Translations under genes and position numbers: made by a program | Notes under the pieces: model-generated | Told to the model about the DNA's origin: nothing | What the model saw: only the letters and a program-made list of their open reading frames with translations | Database searches by the model: none | In this document: one piece after another, positions 33,795 to 43,016 of the stretch | Layout of the letters: each line of letters opens with the position of its first letter | Position numbering within the stretch: position 1 is the stretch's first letter | DNA from: Chromatiales bacterium | GTDB lineage: Bacteria > Pseudomonadota > Gammaproteobacteria > SpSt-1174 | Direction of reading: 5' to 3' | Length of the DNA stretch: 64,000 nt | Assembly (NCBI GenBank): GCA_014762505.1 | Contig: JABURS010000038.1 | Span: 22,296-86,295 of the forward strand

Positions 33795-35426
33795 ATGGCA
33801 ATCGTCGATGCAAACAATCTCCCCGCCCAGTTGCAGGGTCAGCTGCAGGGCCTGAACCGCCTGTCGGCCGTCCGCCAGGTGGGGCTGATCGTCGGCCTGG
33901 CCGCCACCATCGCGCTGGGCGTGGCCATCGTGCTCTGGTCGCAGGAGCCGAATTACGGCCTGCTCTATGCCAATCTCAGCGACAGGGACAAGGCGGCGGT
34001 GATGGACGGCCTCACCCAGGCCAACATCCCCTACAAGCTCGATGCCGCCAGCGGGGCGATCACCGTGCCGGCGACCCAGGTGCACGATGCCCGCCTGCGG
34101 CTGGCCACCATGGGGCTGCCGCAGGGTTCGGAGACCGGCTACGAGCTGCTGGACAAGTCGCAGGGCTTCGGCACCTCGCGCATGGCCGAACTCAGCCGTC
34201 ACCAGCGTGCACTGGAGGGCGAGCTGGCCCGTTCCATCATGGCGCTGTCGGCAGTGGACAGCGCCCGCGTGCACCTGGCCATCCCCAAGCAGACCGTGTT
34301 CGTGCGCGAACGCAGCAAACCCTCGGCCTCGGTGGTGGTGCACCTCTACCCGGGCCGCGTGATGGACGAATCCCAGATCGCCGGCATCGTGCACCTGGTG
34401 GCCTCCAGCGTACCCGAGCTCGAGGCCGAGCGCGTGACGGTGGTGGATCAGAAGGGCCAGCTGCTCACCACGCGCCTGGCCAGCAGCGACATGATCATGA
34501 GCGACCAGCACTTCAAGTACACCCAGCGCCTGCAGAACGCCTACGCCGAGCGCGTGCTGGGCATCCTCGAACCCATCGTGGGCGAGGGCGCGGTGAAGGC
34601 GCAGGTGGCGGTGGACGTGGACTTCACCACGGTGGAATCCACCAGTGAGACCTATGATCCGGTGGAGACCGCCGTACGCAGCGAGCAGATCCTGGAGCAG
34701 GAGACGGTTGGCGCCGAGACCGGTGGCGTACCCGGCGCGCTGGCCAACCAGCCGCCGCCCGCCGGGGTGGTGGGCGAGGAGCCGGAGCCGGCTGCCGGTG
34801 CCCCGCGCAGCGCCAGCAACCGGGTGGTGCGCAACTACGAGATCGACCGCACCATCAGCCACAGCCGTGGCGTGCCCGGCACCGTGCGCCGCCTGTCGGT
34901 GGCCGTGGTGGTGGACAACAAGCCGGGGCCGGACGGCGAGCTCGTCCCCTATACGGAGGAAGAGCTGCAGCGCCTGACCACGCTGGTGAACCAGACCGTG
35001 GGTCTGGATGCGGCACGTGGTGATACCATCAACATCGTCAACGCGCCCTTCGTGCGCGGCGGCGAGGAACTGGCCCCGCTGGAGCCGACACCGCTCTGGA
35101 AGGAGCCGTGGCTGTGGGATCTGGCCCGTCAGGGCGCCGGCGTGCTGGGCGTGCTGTTCCTGCTGCTGTTCGTGCTGCGTCCGGTGTTGCGCGCCCTGGC
35201 CGAGCGCGGCCGCGAGCCGCAGCGCGTGGCCGTGACCGACGAGCAGGGCCAGCTGCCGCCGGGCATGGGCGGACAGGACGGAGGCAGCGCGCAGAAGGCC
35301 CTGGCCCAGCTGCGCGCCGGCGGCGACTACGAGGACCAGCTGGCGGCGGCCCGCTCGCTGGCGCAGGAGGACCCCAAGCGCGTGGCGCAGGTGATGAAGA
35401 CATGGGTAGCGGAGGGTGAGTCCTGA
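33795..35426 (+). CDS. fliF: FliF, MS-ring protein
   Basis: A 543-residue inner-membrane ring protein. Transmembrane helices lie at about 28-48 (VGLIVGLAATIALGVAIVLW) and about 440-460 (GAGVLGVLFLLLFVLRPVL), flanking the periplasmic ring-building domains (GLLYANLSDRDKAAVMDGLTQANIPYKL, SRHQRALEGELARSIMALSAVDSARVHLAIP). The cytoplasmic C-tail (ALAQLRAGGDYEDQLAAARSLAQEDPKRVAQVMKTWV) binds FliG. It overlaps fliG by one base. Confidence 0.97.
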   Translation: MAIVDANNLPAQLQGQLQGLNRLSAVRQVGLIVGLAATIALGVAIVLWSQEPNYGLLYANLSDRDKAAVMDGLTQANIPYKLDAASGAITVPATQVHDARLRLATMGLPQGSETGYELLDKSQGFGTSRMAELSRHQRALEGELARSIMALSAVDSARVHLAIPKQTVFVRERSKPSASVVVHLYPGRVMDESQIAGIVHLVASSVPELEAERVTVVDQKGQLLTTRLASSDMIMSDQHFKYTQRLQNAYAERVLGILEPIVGEGAVKAQVAVDVDFTTVESTSETYDPVETAVRSEQILEQETVGAETGGVPGALANQPPPAGVVGEEPEPAAGAPRSASNRVVRNYEIDRTISHSRGVPGTVRRLSVAVVVDNKPGPDGELVPYTEEELQRLTTLVNQTVGLDAARGDTINIVNAPFVRGGEELAPLEPTPLWKEPWLWDLARQGAGVLGVLFLLLFVLRPVLRALAERGREPQRVAVTDEQGQLPPGMGGQDGGSAQKALAQLRAGGDYEDQLAAARSLAQEDPKRVAQVMKTWVAEGES

Positions 35427-36421
35427 TGGCCGATATGACCGGAGCCGATCGCGCCGCGATCCTCTTGATGAGTCTGGGCGAGGCCGACGCCGCCGCCGTG
35501 CTCAAGCACATGGGGCCGAAGGAGGTGCAGAAGGTGGGCGCCGCCATGGCCACCCTGCAGAACATCTCCAAGACCCAGGCCAGCGGTGTGCTGGAGCACT
35601 TCGTGCGCGAGGTCTCCGAGCAGACCGCGCTGGGCGTGAGCTCCGACGAATACGTGCGCAACGTGCTGGTCTCGGCCCTGGGTGAGGAAAAGGCCGGCGG
35701 GCTGATCGACCGCATCCTGCTCGGGCGCAACTCCAAGGGCCTGGAGGCGTTGAAGTGGATGGACCCGCGCGCCGTGGCCGAGATCGTGCGCCTGGAGCAT
35801 CCGCAGATCATCGCCATCGTGCTGTCCTACCTGGACGCCGATCATGCCGCCGAGGTCATCACCCATCTGCCGGACAAGGTGGTGGCCGACGTGGTGATGC
35901 GCATCGCCACCCTGGACGGCATCCAGCCCAGCGCCCTGCAGGAGCTCGACCAGATCCTGGAGAAGCAGTTCTCCGGCAACTCCAGCGCCAAGACCTCCAG
36001 TGTCGGCGGCGTGAAGCCCGCGGCCAGCATCATGAACTTCATGGATTCCTCGATGGAGGAGCGCATCATGGGCATGATCGCCGAACAGGACGAGGAGCTC
36101 AGCCAGCGCATCCAGGACCTCATGTTCGTGTTCGACAACCTGATGGACGTGGACGACCGGGGCATCCAGATGCTGCTGCGCGAGGTGCAGACCGACACCC
36201 TCATCATCGCCCTCAAGGGGGCCGACGATGCCCTCAAGGAAAAGATCTTCAAGAACATGTCCAAGCGTGCGGCCGAGGCCCTGCGCGACGACCTCGAGGC
36301 CAAGGGCCCGGTACGCCTCAGCGACGTCGAGGCCGCGCAGAAGGAGATCCTCACCGTCGCCCGCCGCATGGCGGACTCCGGCGAGATCGTCCTCGGCGGT
36401 GGCGGCGACCAGATGGTGTAG
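35426..36421 (+). CDS. fliG: FliG, rotor switch protein
   Basis: A 331-residue C-ring protein. The N-terminus DRAAILLMSLGEADAAAVLKHMGPKEVQKVGAAM binds FliF; the middle has the EHPQ motif (RLEHPQIIAIVLSYLD); the C-terminal torque helix contains conserved charges (DDRGIQMLLREVQTDTLIIALKGADDALKEKIFKNMSKRAAEALRDDLEAKGPVRLSDVE region). It couples stator proton flow to rotation and switches under CheY-P via FliM. Confidence 0.97.
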   Translation: MADMTGADRAAILLMSLGEADAAAVLKHMGPKEVQKVGAAMATLQNISKTQASGVLEHFVREVSEQTALGVSSDEYVRNVLVSALGEEKAGGLIDRILLGRNSKGLEALKWMDPRAVAEIVRLEHPQIIAIVLSYLDADHAAEVITHLPDKVVADVVMRIATLDGIQPSALQELDQILEKQFSGNSSAKTSSVGGVKPAASIMNFMDSSMEERIMGMIAEQDEELSQRIQDLMFVFDNLMDVDDRGIQMLLREVQTDTLIIALKGADDALKEKIFKNMSKRAAEALRDDLEAKGPVRLSDVEAAQKEILTVARRMADSGEIVLGGGGDQMV

Positions 36422-36472
36422 CGGCATGGTCGTCATTCCCCGTCCAGAGCCAGCAGAGCCGGTGCAGCCGTC

Positions 36473-37114
36473 ATGAGTTCCAAGATCATCTCCCGCGAGG
36501 AGGGCGAAGACATCCGCCCCTGGAGTGCGCCCCGGGTCGAGGGCTCGCATGTGGTGGGCGGCCGCCTGGTGCAGGACGAATCCACCCTCGTCACCGCCCA
36601 GCGCATCGAGGAGATCGAGCAGGAGGCCTGGGAGGCCGGGCATGCCCGCGGGCTCAAGGACGGCCAGGCCGAGGCACGCGCGCAGGCCGCCCGCGAGGTG
36701 CAGGCCCTGCGCGGCATCCTGGACCAGCTGGCCGAGCCGCTGGCCGTGCTGGACGAGACGGTGGAGGAATCCCTGCTGGAACTGGTGCTGGCCGTGGCGC
36801 GGCAGGTGATCCGCCGCGAGCTGCGCACCGATCCGGGCCAGATCGTGGCCACGGTGCGCGAGGCCCTGGAGGCCCTGCCGGTGGCGCAGCGCGAGATCGT
36901 CATCAAGCTGCACCCGGAGGATGCCGTGCTCGTGCGCGAACACCTGGGCGAGGGCCGGCCCCGCTGGACCATCGAGGAAGACCCGACCCTCACCCGTGGT
37001 GGCTGCCGCGTGGCCTCCGAGAGCTCGCGGGTGGACGCCACCGTGGAACGGCGCCTGAATGCCATCGCCGCCAGCCTGCTGGGCGGCGAGCGCGAGGAAG
37101 ACAGCGGTGGCTGA
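36473..37114 (+). CDS. fliH: FliH, export ATPase regulator
   Basis: A 213-residue protein with a variable N-terminus, a central coiled coil rich in Glu/Ala/Gly with GxxxG-like spacing ([26 protein letters not shown]) and the FliH C-terminal domain ([51 protein letters not shown]). It links the FliI ATPase to the C ring. Separated from fliG by 51 bp, and its end overlaps the fliI start by eight bases. Confidence 0.95.
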   Translation: MSSKIISREEGEDIRPWSAPRVEGSHVVGGRLVQDESTLVTAQRIEEIEQEAWEAGHARGLKDGQAEARAQAAREVQALRGILDQLAEPLAVLDETVEESLLELVLAVARQVIRRELRTDPGQIVATVREALEALPVAQREIVIKLHPEDAVLVREHLGEGRPRWTIEEDPTLTRGGCRVASESSRVDATVERRLNAIAASLLGGEREEDSGG

Positions 37115-38519
37115 TCCAAAGACCCGCGACGCCGGCTACTGGCGCGAGCGCCTGGCGGCCCGCGCCGGGCGCCTGGCCGAGCCCGTGCGCCTGCAGGCCG
37201 AGGGGCGCGTCACCCGCATGGTGGGGCTCACGCTGGAGGCCGTGGGCCTGGAGGTGCCGGTGGGCGGGCGTTGCCTGATCCGGCTGCCGGCCGGCGGCGA
37301 GATCGAGGCCGAGGTGGTGGGCTTTTCCGGCGACCGGCTGTTTCTCATGCCCGTGGGCGATATCAGCGGGCTCACCCCCAATGCCCGCGTCATCCCCCTG
37401 CAGCACAGCTACCGTGTCCCGGTGGGTGACGGCCTGCTCGGGCGCGTGATCGATGCCGCCGGCCGGCCGCTGGACGGCAAGGGTCCCATCGACGCCCAGC
37501 AGCACGTGCCGCTGGCCGGGCGCGCGGTCAACCCGCTGGCCCGTGCGCCCATCCGCGAACCGCTGGACGTGGGGGTGCGTGCCATCAATGCCCTGCTGTC
37601 GGTGGGCCGCGGCCAGCGCATGGGCCTGTTCGCCGGCAGCGGCGTGGGCAAGAGCGTGCTGCTCGGCATGATGACCCGCTACACCGAGGCCGACATCGTA
37701 GTGGTGGGCCTGATCGGCGAGCGTGGCCGCGAGGTGAACGAGTTCGTGCAGAACATCCTCGGCCCCGAGGGCATGGCCCGCGCCGTGGTGGTGGCGGTGC
37801 CGGCCGACAACCCGCCGCTGATGCGCCTGCACGGGGCCATGCTCGCCACCGCCGTGGCCGAGCACTTCCGCGACCAGGGCCACAAGGTGCTGCTGCTGAT
37901 GGATTCCCTCACGCGCTTTGCCCAGGCCCAGCGCGAGATCGCGCTCGCCATCGGTGAACCGCCGGCCACGCGCGGCTATACTCCCTCCGTGTTTGCCCGA
38001 ATTCCCCAGCTCGTGGAGCGCGCCGGCAACGGTGACCGTGCCGACGGCGGCTCCATCACGGCCTTCTACACCGTGCTCACCGAGGGTGACGACCACAACG
38101 ACCCCATCGCCGATGCCGCACGCGCCATTCTCGACGGCCATATCGTGCTCTCGCGGGACATCGCCGACAGCGGCCGCTACCCGGCCATCGACATCGAGGC
38201 CTCGGTGAGCCGCGTGATGACGGAGATCGTCGATGCGCGCCACCAGGCCGCCGCGCGCCGCTTCAAGCAGCTCTATTCCACCTACGAACAGCACCGCGAC
38301 CTGATCAGCGTGGGCGCCTACCAGCGCGGCGCCGACCCGCGCGTGGACGAGGCCATCGAGTTCCACCCGCGGCTCGTCCAGTTCCTGCAGCAGGACATGC
38401 GCGAGGCCGTGGGCATGGAAGACAGCCGCCAGCAGCTCGAGGGCATGCTGCGTCCGCGCGAGCCCGAGGAGACCCCGCCCGGCCGCCAGGTCGCCACGCT
38501 TGAGGGTGTGCGCCGGTGA
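37107..38519 (+). CDS. fliI: FliI, flagellar export ATPase
   Basis: A 470-residue F1-beta-like ATPase. Walker A is AGSGVGKS (residues 176-183), Walker B is in [19 protein letters not shown], and the [10 protein letters not shown] and [16 protein letters not shown] motifs are typical of type III export ATPases. The GTG start at 37107 overlaps the fliH end, with GAGGAAG 8 nt upstream; the frame is open further upstream inside fliH. It energises unfolding and loading of export substrates with FliH and FliJ. Confidence 0.97.
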   Translation: MADPKTRDAGYWRERLAARAGRLAEPVRLQAEGRVTRMVGLTLEAVGLEVPVGGRCLIRLPAGGEIEAEVVGFSGDRLFLMPVGDISGLTPNARVIPLQHSYRVPVGDGLLGRVIDAAGRPLDGKGPIDAQQHVPLAGRAVNPLARAPIREPLDVGVRAINALLSVGRGQRMGLFAGSGVGKSVLLGMMTRYTEADIVVVGLIGERGREVNEFVQNILGPEGMARAVVVAVPADNPPLMRLHGAMLATAVAEHFRDQGHKVLLLMDSLTRFAQAQREIALAIGEPPATRGYTPSVFARIPQLVERAGNGDRADGGSITAFYTVLTEGDDHNDPIADAARAILDGHIVLSRDIADSGRYPAIDIEASVSRVMTEIVDARHQAAARRFKQLYSTYEQHRDLISVGAYQRGADPRVDEAIEFHPRLVQFLQQDMREAVGMEDSRQQLEGMLRPREPEETPPGRQVATLEGVRR

Positions 38520-38959
38520 GCCGCGGCCTGAAACGCCTGGAGCCCGTGCAGCGCCTCAAGCAGTCGCGCGAGCGCGACGCCGCGCGCGCCCTGGGCGAGC
38601 GCCAGCAGGCCCTGGCCGCCGAGCAGCAGCGCCTGGAGGAGCTGCTGCGCTACCGCGAGGACTACCTAGCCCGCTACCAGGCCACCCTGGACCGCGGCGG
38701 CCTGGCCGTCGCGGCCCTGCAGGAATACCGCGTCTTCCTCGACCGCCTCGATCAGGCCATCGCCCAGCAGCAGGACGCCATCGAAATAACCGCCCGGACC
38801 CGCGACCAGAGCCGCGACCAGTGGCTCGCCACCCGCGTCGATTCACGCGCCATCGACAAGGTCGTCGCCAGCCGCCGCCGCGAACTCGAACACCAGGGCC
38901 GCAAGCGCGAACAGGCCGAGATGGACGAACACGCCGCCCGCCCGAAGCGTGAAGGGTGA
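38516..38959 (+). CDS. fliJ: FliJ, export chaperone-escort protein
   Basis: A 147-residue, highly charged coiled-coil protein ([47 protein letters not shown]), the FliJ pattern. The GTG start overlaps the fliI TGA. FliJ sits in the FliI hexamer pore, interacts with FlhA and recycles chaperones. Last gene of the fliE-J run before a repeat-containing gap. Confidence 0.93.
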   Translation: MSRGLKRLEPVQRLKQSRERDAARALGERQQALAAEQQRLEELLRYREDYLARYQATLDRGGLAVAALQEYRVFLDRLDQAIAQQQDAIEITARTRDQSRDQWLATRVDSRAIDKVVASRRRELEHQGRKREQAEMDEHAARPKREG

Positions 38960-38978
38960 GGGGTATCTAAAGGCGTTT

Positions 38979-39110
38979 TAGCCACAGAGTTCACAGAGGA
39001 CACAGAGTAAAACCTCTCTCCTTCAACCTCTGTGTGCTCTGTGCCCTCTGTTGCGATTGGGTTTGTTCGCCTAACGACCTCACGACTTGCGACTTGTAAC
39101 TCGTGACTTC
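38979..39110. repeat. Microrepeat element between fliJ and fliK
   Basis: CACAGAGTTCACAGAGGACACAGAG (38983-39007) and CTCTGTGTGCTCTGTGCCCTCTG (39030-39052) form inverted tracts around a 22-bp centre, and ACGACTTGCGACTTGTAACTCGTGAC (39082-39107) follows. Both repeat types recur at other operon borders in the window. The sigma54-like fliK promoter starts eight bases later. Confidence 0.8.
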
Positions 39111-39117
39111 CTCCCCC

Positions 39118-39133
39118 TGGCACGCATCCTGCT
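39118..39133 (+). promoter_or_regulatory. Sigma54 promoter of fliK
   Basis: TGGCACG-CATC-CTGCT (39118-39133), a perfect -24 element and a -12 element with C for the first T. It lies 40 bp before the fliK ATG. Confidence 0.75.
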
Positions 39134-39172
39134 TTTACTCCAGCAGGAAACGATGCGAGACTACGCAACACC

Positions 39173-40201
39173 ATGACGCCCTTTGCCTTCAACCTGTCTG
39201 CCACCGGCGCCCTGCCGTCCTCCGGGACGGGCGGGGCGGTGGGCGTGGCGACGCCGGAGGGCGGCGCGGAATCGGCGCTGGGGGCCTTTGCGGCCCTGTT
39301 CCAGAGCCTGGGGGCCGGGCAGGCAATGCCCACGGCCCTGCCGTCCGCCGGGGCGGAGGGCGAGGCGGCCGTCCTGGCCGGTGGCTTGCCGCCGGCCGGC
39401 AAGATCTTGCCGGGGCTTGCCGCCTTCAGCGGGCTGGCGGCGGGGCGGCAGCCGCTGGCCACGGGCGAGACGGCGACCGATGCCGGTCTGACGGCCGGCC
39501 TGGGCGAGCTGCTGTCGTCCATGGACGAGGAGTCGCTGGCCACCCGCCTGGCGGCGGCGCGTGACGGGGTGCGCCCGGATGGGGATTTCGCCCGCCTGAT
39601 CCTGGCGGCCCGTCTGGCCGGTGCCGAGGCACGCACGCCCGATGCCGCGCTGAGCAGCGCCGAGCCGACCACGCTCACGGCCCTGCAACCGGCCACGGGC
39701 GAGGGGCGGGGCAGCGAGCCGGCTGCGGCCGCGCGCCACCTGCCGCCGCTGAACCCCCCCCTGCAGCACCCGGACTGGAACAACGACTTCGCCAACCGCA
39801 TCGCCTGGCTGGCCAACAACCGGGTGCAGGCGGCCGAGATACGCTTGAATCCGCAGCACCTGGGGCCCATCGAGATCCAGGTCCGCATGGATGGCGATCA
39901 GGCCAACCTGGTGTTCGGTACGACCCATGCCCAGGTGCGCGATGCCATCGAGGCGGCGCTGCCGCGCCTGCGCGAGATGTTCGCCGCCCAGGGGCTGGAC
40001 ATGGGCAGCGTGGACGTGGACCTGCGTGACGGCGGCGCCCCGGCCTTCGCCGATCTCGGTCGCGAGGCGGGTGGCGGCGGCAGCAGTGACGGCCATGGCG
40101 AGCAGGCCGGCGAGGATGTCCGTGCCTCGGGTGCCGAGCCCGCCCTGGCCGCTGCCCCCGGCGCCGTGGTCAGCCAGGGGCTGCTGGACCTGTTCGTCTG
40201 A
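39173..40201 (+). CDS. fliK: FliK, hook-length control protein
   Basis: A 342-residue protein with a low-complexity Ala/Gly/Pro-rich N-terminal two-thirds and a conserved C-terminal domain (NNDFANRIAWLANNRVQAAEIRLNPQHLGPIEIQVRMDGDQANLVF region, with the LNP..LGP.EI motif typical of FliK). It measures the hook and switches FlhB export specificity. The repeat-free N-terminal part is short compared with many FliK proteins. Single gene behind its own sigma54 promoter. Confidence 0.93.
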   Translation: MTPFAFNLSATGALPSSGTGGAVGVATPEGGAESALGAFAALFQSLGAGQAMPTALPSAGAEGEAAVLAGGLPPAGKILPGLAAFSGLAAGRQPLATGETATDAGLTAGLGELLSSMDEESLATRLAAARDGVRPDGDFARLILAARLAGAEARTPDAALSSAEPTTLTALQPATGEGRGSEPAAAARHLPPLNPPLQHPDWNNDFANRIAWLANNRVQAAEIRLNPQHLGPIEIQVRMDGDQANLVFGTTHAQVRDAIEAALPRLREMFAAQGLDMGSVDVDLRDGGAPAFADLGREAGGGGSSDGHGEQAGEDVRASGAEPALAAAPGAVVSQGLLDLFV

Positions 40202-40231
40202 CGCCCGCTGCCGCTAATCCCCGAGAAACTG

Positions 40232-40258
40232 TCAAGTAATCCGGCCTTCGGCCGATAA
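40232..40258 (+). promoter_or_regulatory. Sigma28 (FliA) promoter of the MCP gene
   Basis: TCAAGTAA (40232-40239), 11-bp spacer, GCCGATAA (40251-40258). The -10 is perfect. It lies 100 bp before the chemoreceptor start. Confidence 0.9.
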
Positions 40259-40358
40259 TTTCCTCACGGGCAGGCTATAAGCCTGCAGTCGAACATTAAA
40301 TCCGCGCCGGCAATGTACCGGGGTGGCCTGGCGGTGTGCATCCTCAGGAGACCGAACA

Positions 40359-42269
40359 ATGCTTTCACGCTTCAAGATCCGTACCCGTATCATCGCCGGC
40401 TTCGTGCTGGTGCTGGCCATCACCCTCGGCGCCATGCTGCCCATCATGCTGCAACAGTTCAGCCAGCTGGAGCGCCAGTCCAACCAGCGCCAGCTCGAGT
40501 CGACCTATACCAGCGTGATGTCGGCGATCCGCGCAGAGGCCCGCCAGGCCGAGGCGCTCAGCGCCCTGGTGGCCAACATGCCGGAGGTCACCGCGGCCAT
40601 GGCCAACGACGACCGGACGCGCCTGGCCGAGCTGATGGTGCCGACCTTCGCCACCATGAAGTCACAGTACGGCGCCCGGCAGTTCCAGTTCCACACCCCC
40701 CCGGCCACCTCCTACCTGCGCGTGCACAAACCGGAGAAATACGGCGACGACCTCTCGTCCTTCCGCCTGACCGTGGTCGAGACGAACCGGGCGCAGCGGC
40801 CCGTGCAGGGCCTGGAGCGCGGGGTGGCGGGTCTGGGCATCCGCGGCGTGGTGCCGGTATTCCACGAGGGTGCCCACCTGGGCTCGGTGGAGTTCGGCCT
40901 GTCCTTCGGCCAGCCCTTCTTCGACAAGTTCAAGGAAGAAAACCCGGGCATCGACGTGGCCCTGCACGTGGCGCGTGACGGCAAGTTCGAGACCTTCGCC
41001 TCCACCCTGGGCGAGTCGCTGCTCACGCCTGCGGATTACCAGTCCGCCATGCGCGGCCAGCCCAGCATGCATGATGCCGTGCTCGACGGCCGCCCGGTGG
41101 CCCTCTATGGACGTGCCGTGCACGACTTTTCGGGCAACCCCATCGGGGTGCTGGAGATCGCGATGGACGTGAGCGCGAACGCCGCGCTCATCAACGAGGC
41201 CAGCCGCACGGTGCTGGGCGCCGGCATCGTCGCCCTGGTCATCGCCCTGCTGGTGGCCCTGTTCATCACCCGCAGCATCGTGCGCCCGCTGTGCGTGGCC
41301 TCGCTGCGCATGGGCGACATCGCGGTGGGCGAGGGCGACCTCACCCAGCGCCTGGAGGTGCACGGCCGCGACGAACTCGCGCAGCTCGGCAACAACTTCA
41401 ACAAGTTCGTGGCCCGCGTGCACGAGCTGGTGAAGCAGGTGGCCGGTGCCACCGCGCAGCTGGCCGCGGCGGCCGAGGAACTCACCGCCACCAGCGAGCA
41501 GACCCGCAGCAACGTGGCGCGCCAGCAGTCCGAGACCGACCAGGTGGCCACCGCCATGAACGAGATGACGGCCACCGCCCAGGAGGTGGCGCGCAACGCC
41601 GCCGATGCCGCCGATGCCGCCTCGGGTGCGGATGGCGACACCCGCAACGGCCAGCGCGTGGTGAACCAGACCATCAGCGCCATCCGCGAGCTGGTCGGCG
41701 AGGTGGAGAACGCCACCGGGGTGATCCACCGTCTGGAGGTGGACAGCGAGGAGATCGGCAAGGTGCTGGACGTGATCCGCGGCATCGCCGAACAGACCAA
41801 CCTGCTGGCGCTGAATGCCGCCATCGAGGCGGCCCGTGCCGGCGAACAGGGTCGCGGCTTTGCCGTGGTGGCCGACGAGGTACGCACCCTGGCCCAGCGC
41901 ACCCAGGAGTCCACCCGCGAGATCCAGGAGATGATCGAGCGCCTGCAGGGCGGCGCGCGCAACGCCGTGGAGGTGATGGGCGAGAGCCAGAAGCGTGCCC
42001 ACCACACCGTGGATCGCGCGGCCGAGGCCGACACCTCGCTCAAGGCCATCACCGAGGCGGTGGCGCGCATCAACGAGATGAATGCCCAGATCGCCAGCGC
42101 GGCCGAGGAACAGACCGCGGTGGCAGAGGAGATCAACCGCAACGTGGTCAACATCAGCCAGGCAGTGAGCGACACCACCCAGGGGGCGGAGCACACCGCA
42201 CAGGCCAGCGACGAGCTGGCGCGGCTGGCGGCCGACCTGCAGCACCGCGTGGGCCAGTTCCGGGTCTAG
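40359..42269 (+). CDS. Methyl-accepting chemotaxis protein with a Cache-type sensor
   Basis: A 636-residue chemoreceptor. TM1 lies at 11-31 and TM2 at about 287-306. The periplasmic part ([52 protein letters not shown]) resembles the double-Cache dCache_3 family; the ligand is unknown. HAMP follows TM2, then the signalling hairpin with tip [20 protein letters not shown]. There is no C-terminal NWETF-type pentapeptide, so CheR/CheB docking must be direct. ATG 40359 has AGGAG 8 nt upstream. It is the only receptor in the window and has its own sigma28 promoter. Confidence 0.93.
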   Translation: MLSRFKIRTRIIAGFVLVLAITLGAMLPIMLQQFSQLERQSNQRQLESTYTSVMSAIRAEARQAEALSALVANMPEVTAAMANDDRTRLAELMVPTFATMKSQYGARQFQFHTPPATSYLRVHKPEKYGDDLSSFRLTVVETNRAQRPVQGLERGVAGLGIRGVVPVFHEGAHLGSVEFGLSFGQPFFDKFKEENPGIDVALHVARDGKFETFASTLGESLLTPADYQSAMRGQPSMHDAVLDGRPVALYGRAVHDFSGNPIGVLEIAMDVSANAALINEASRTVLGAGIVALVIALLVALFITRSIVRPLCVASLRMGDIAVGEGDLTQRLEVHGRDELAQLGNNFNKFVARVHELVKQVAGATAQLAAAAEELTATSEQTRSNVARQQSETDQVATAMNEMTATAQEVARNAADAADAASGADGDTRNGQRVVNQTISAIRELVGEVENATGVIHRLEVDSEEIGKVLDVIRGIAEQTNLLALNAAIEAARAGEQGRGFAVVADEVRTLAQRTQESTREIQEMIERLQGGARNAVEVMGESQKRAHHTVDRAAEADTSLKAITEAVARINEMNAQIASAAEEQTAVAEEINRNVVNISQAVSDTTQGAEHTAQASDELARLAADLQHRVGQFRV

Positions 42270-42288
42270 CCCGGTGGCCCCGCCCACC

Positions 42289-42323
42289 CCGACGGCCGGC
42301 GCGTCTGACGCGCCGGCCGTCGG
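42289..42323 (+). terminator. Terminator-like hairpin after the MCP gene
   Basis: A perfect 15-bp GC-rich stem (CCGACGGCCGGCGCG / CGCGCCGGCCGTCGG) with a TCTGA loop, 20 bp past the MCP stop. Only a weak T-containing tail (CTCTTCC) follows. Confidence 0.6.
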
Positions 42324-42455
42324 CTCTTCCAGGCGACGGATTCCCGTCGCTTTTCCTCGTCAGTGCCCTGCGGGGCGAGTCAAATCCTCGTCGGCGACCC
42401 CGTCGGAATTTCGTAACTAACTGTTTCCAATATATTTTAAAGGTCGTTTTCCCTG

Positions 42456-42471
42456 TGGCACGGGACTTGCT
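42456..42471 (+). promoter_or_regulatory. Sigma54 promoter of the fliL operon
   Basis: TGGCACG-GGAC-TTGCT (42456-42471), an exact RpoN consensus, 33 bp before fliL. A CTAACTGTTT sequence at 42417-42426 partly resembles the motif upstream of the flgB and fleS promoters. The transcript could cover fliL through the che genes. Confidence 0.94.
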
Positions 42472-42503
42472 TCATCCCATGCAGCATTCACAGGGGAGCG
42501 GTC

Positions 42504-43007
42504 ATGGCTGAAGAGAACGACACCAACATCGCGGAAAACGCCGAGGGCAAGCCGAAGAAGAAACGGCTGCTGGTCATCGGACTGATCGTGCTGCTGCTGG
42601 CCGGGGCGGGCGGTGGGGCGGCCCTGTTCCTGGCCGGGGGCGAGGAGGCCGGCGACGAGGCGGCCGAGCCGGCCGTGGCGCAGGATGCCCCTCCCCAGTA
42701 CTTCGCCATCGAACCCGCTCTCGTGGTGAACTTCGAGCAGGCCGCGCGGGTGCGTTACCTGCAGGTGAAGCTCGAGGTGATGGCGCGTGACAAGGCGGCC
42801 CTGGATGCCGTGCAGCAGCACATGCCGGTGATCCGCAACAACCTCAACCTGCTGTTCAGCCAGCAGGACCCGGCGGTACTCGCCACGCGCGAGGGCAAGG
42901 AGGCCCTGCAACAGCAGGCCGTGGCCGAGATCCAGCAGGTGCTGGAGGCCCAGGGCGCGACAGCCACCGTCGAGCAGGTCTACTTCACCAGCTTCGTGAT
43001 GCAGTAG
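42504..43007 (+). CDS. fliL: FliL, stator-associated membrane protein
   Basis: A 167-residue single-pass protein. It has a Lys-rich cytoplasmic N-tail, TM helix LLVIGLIVLLLAGAGGGAALFL (about 22-43), then the periplasmic FliL domain (YFAIEPALVVNFEQAARVRYLQVKLEVMARD, MPVIRNNLNLLFSQQDPAVLATREGKEALQQQ). FliL rings surround the stator and support torque under load. First gene of the long sigma54-driven operon. Confidence 0.96.
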   Translation: MAEENDTNIAENAEGKPKKKRLLVIGLIVLLLAGAGGGAALFLAGGEEAGDEAAEPAVAQDAPPQYFAIEPALVVNFEQAARVRYLQVKLEVMARDKAALDAVQQHMPVIRNNLNLLFSQQDPAVLATREGKEALQQQAVAEIQQVLEAQGATATVEQVYFTSFVMQ

Positions 43008-43016
43008 GGCGCGTTC

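Noticed and set aside
40662..42287. 541-codon minus-strand frame
   Set aside because: Antisense shadow of the chemoreceptor gene.
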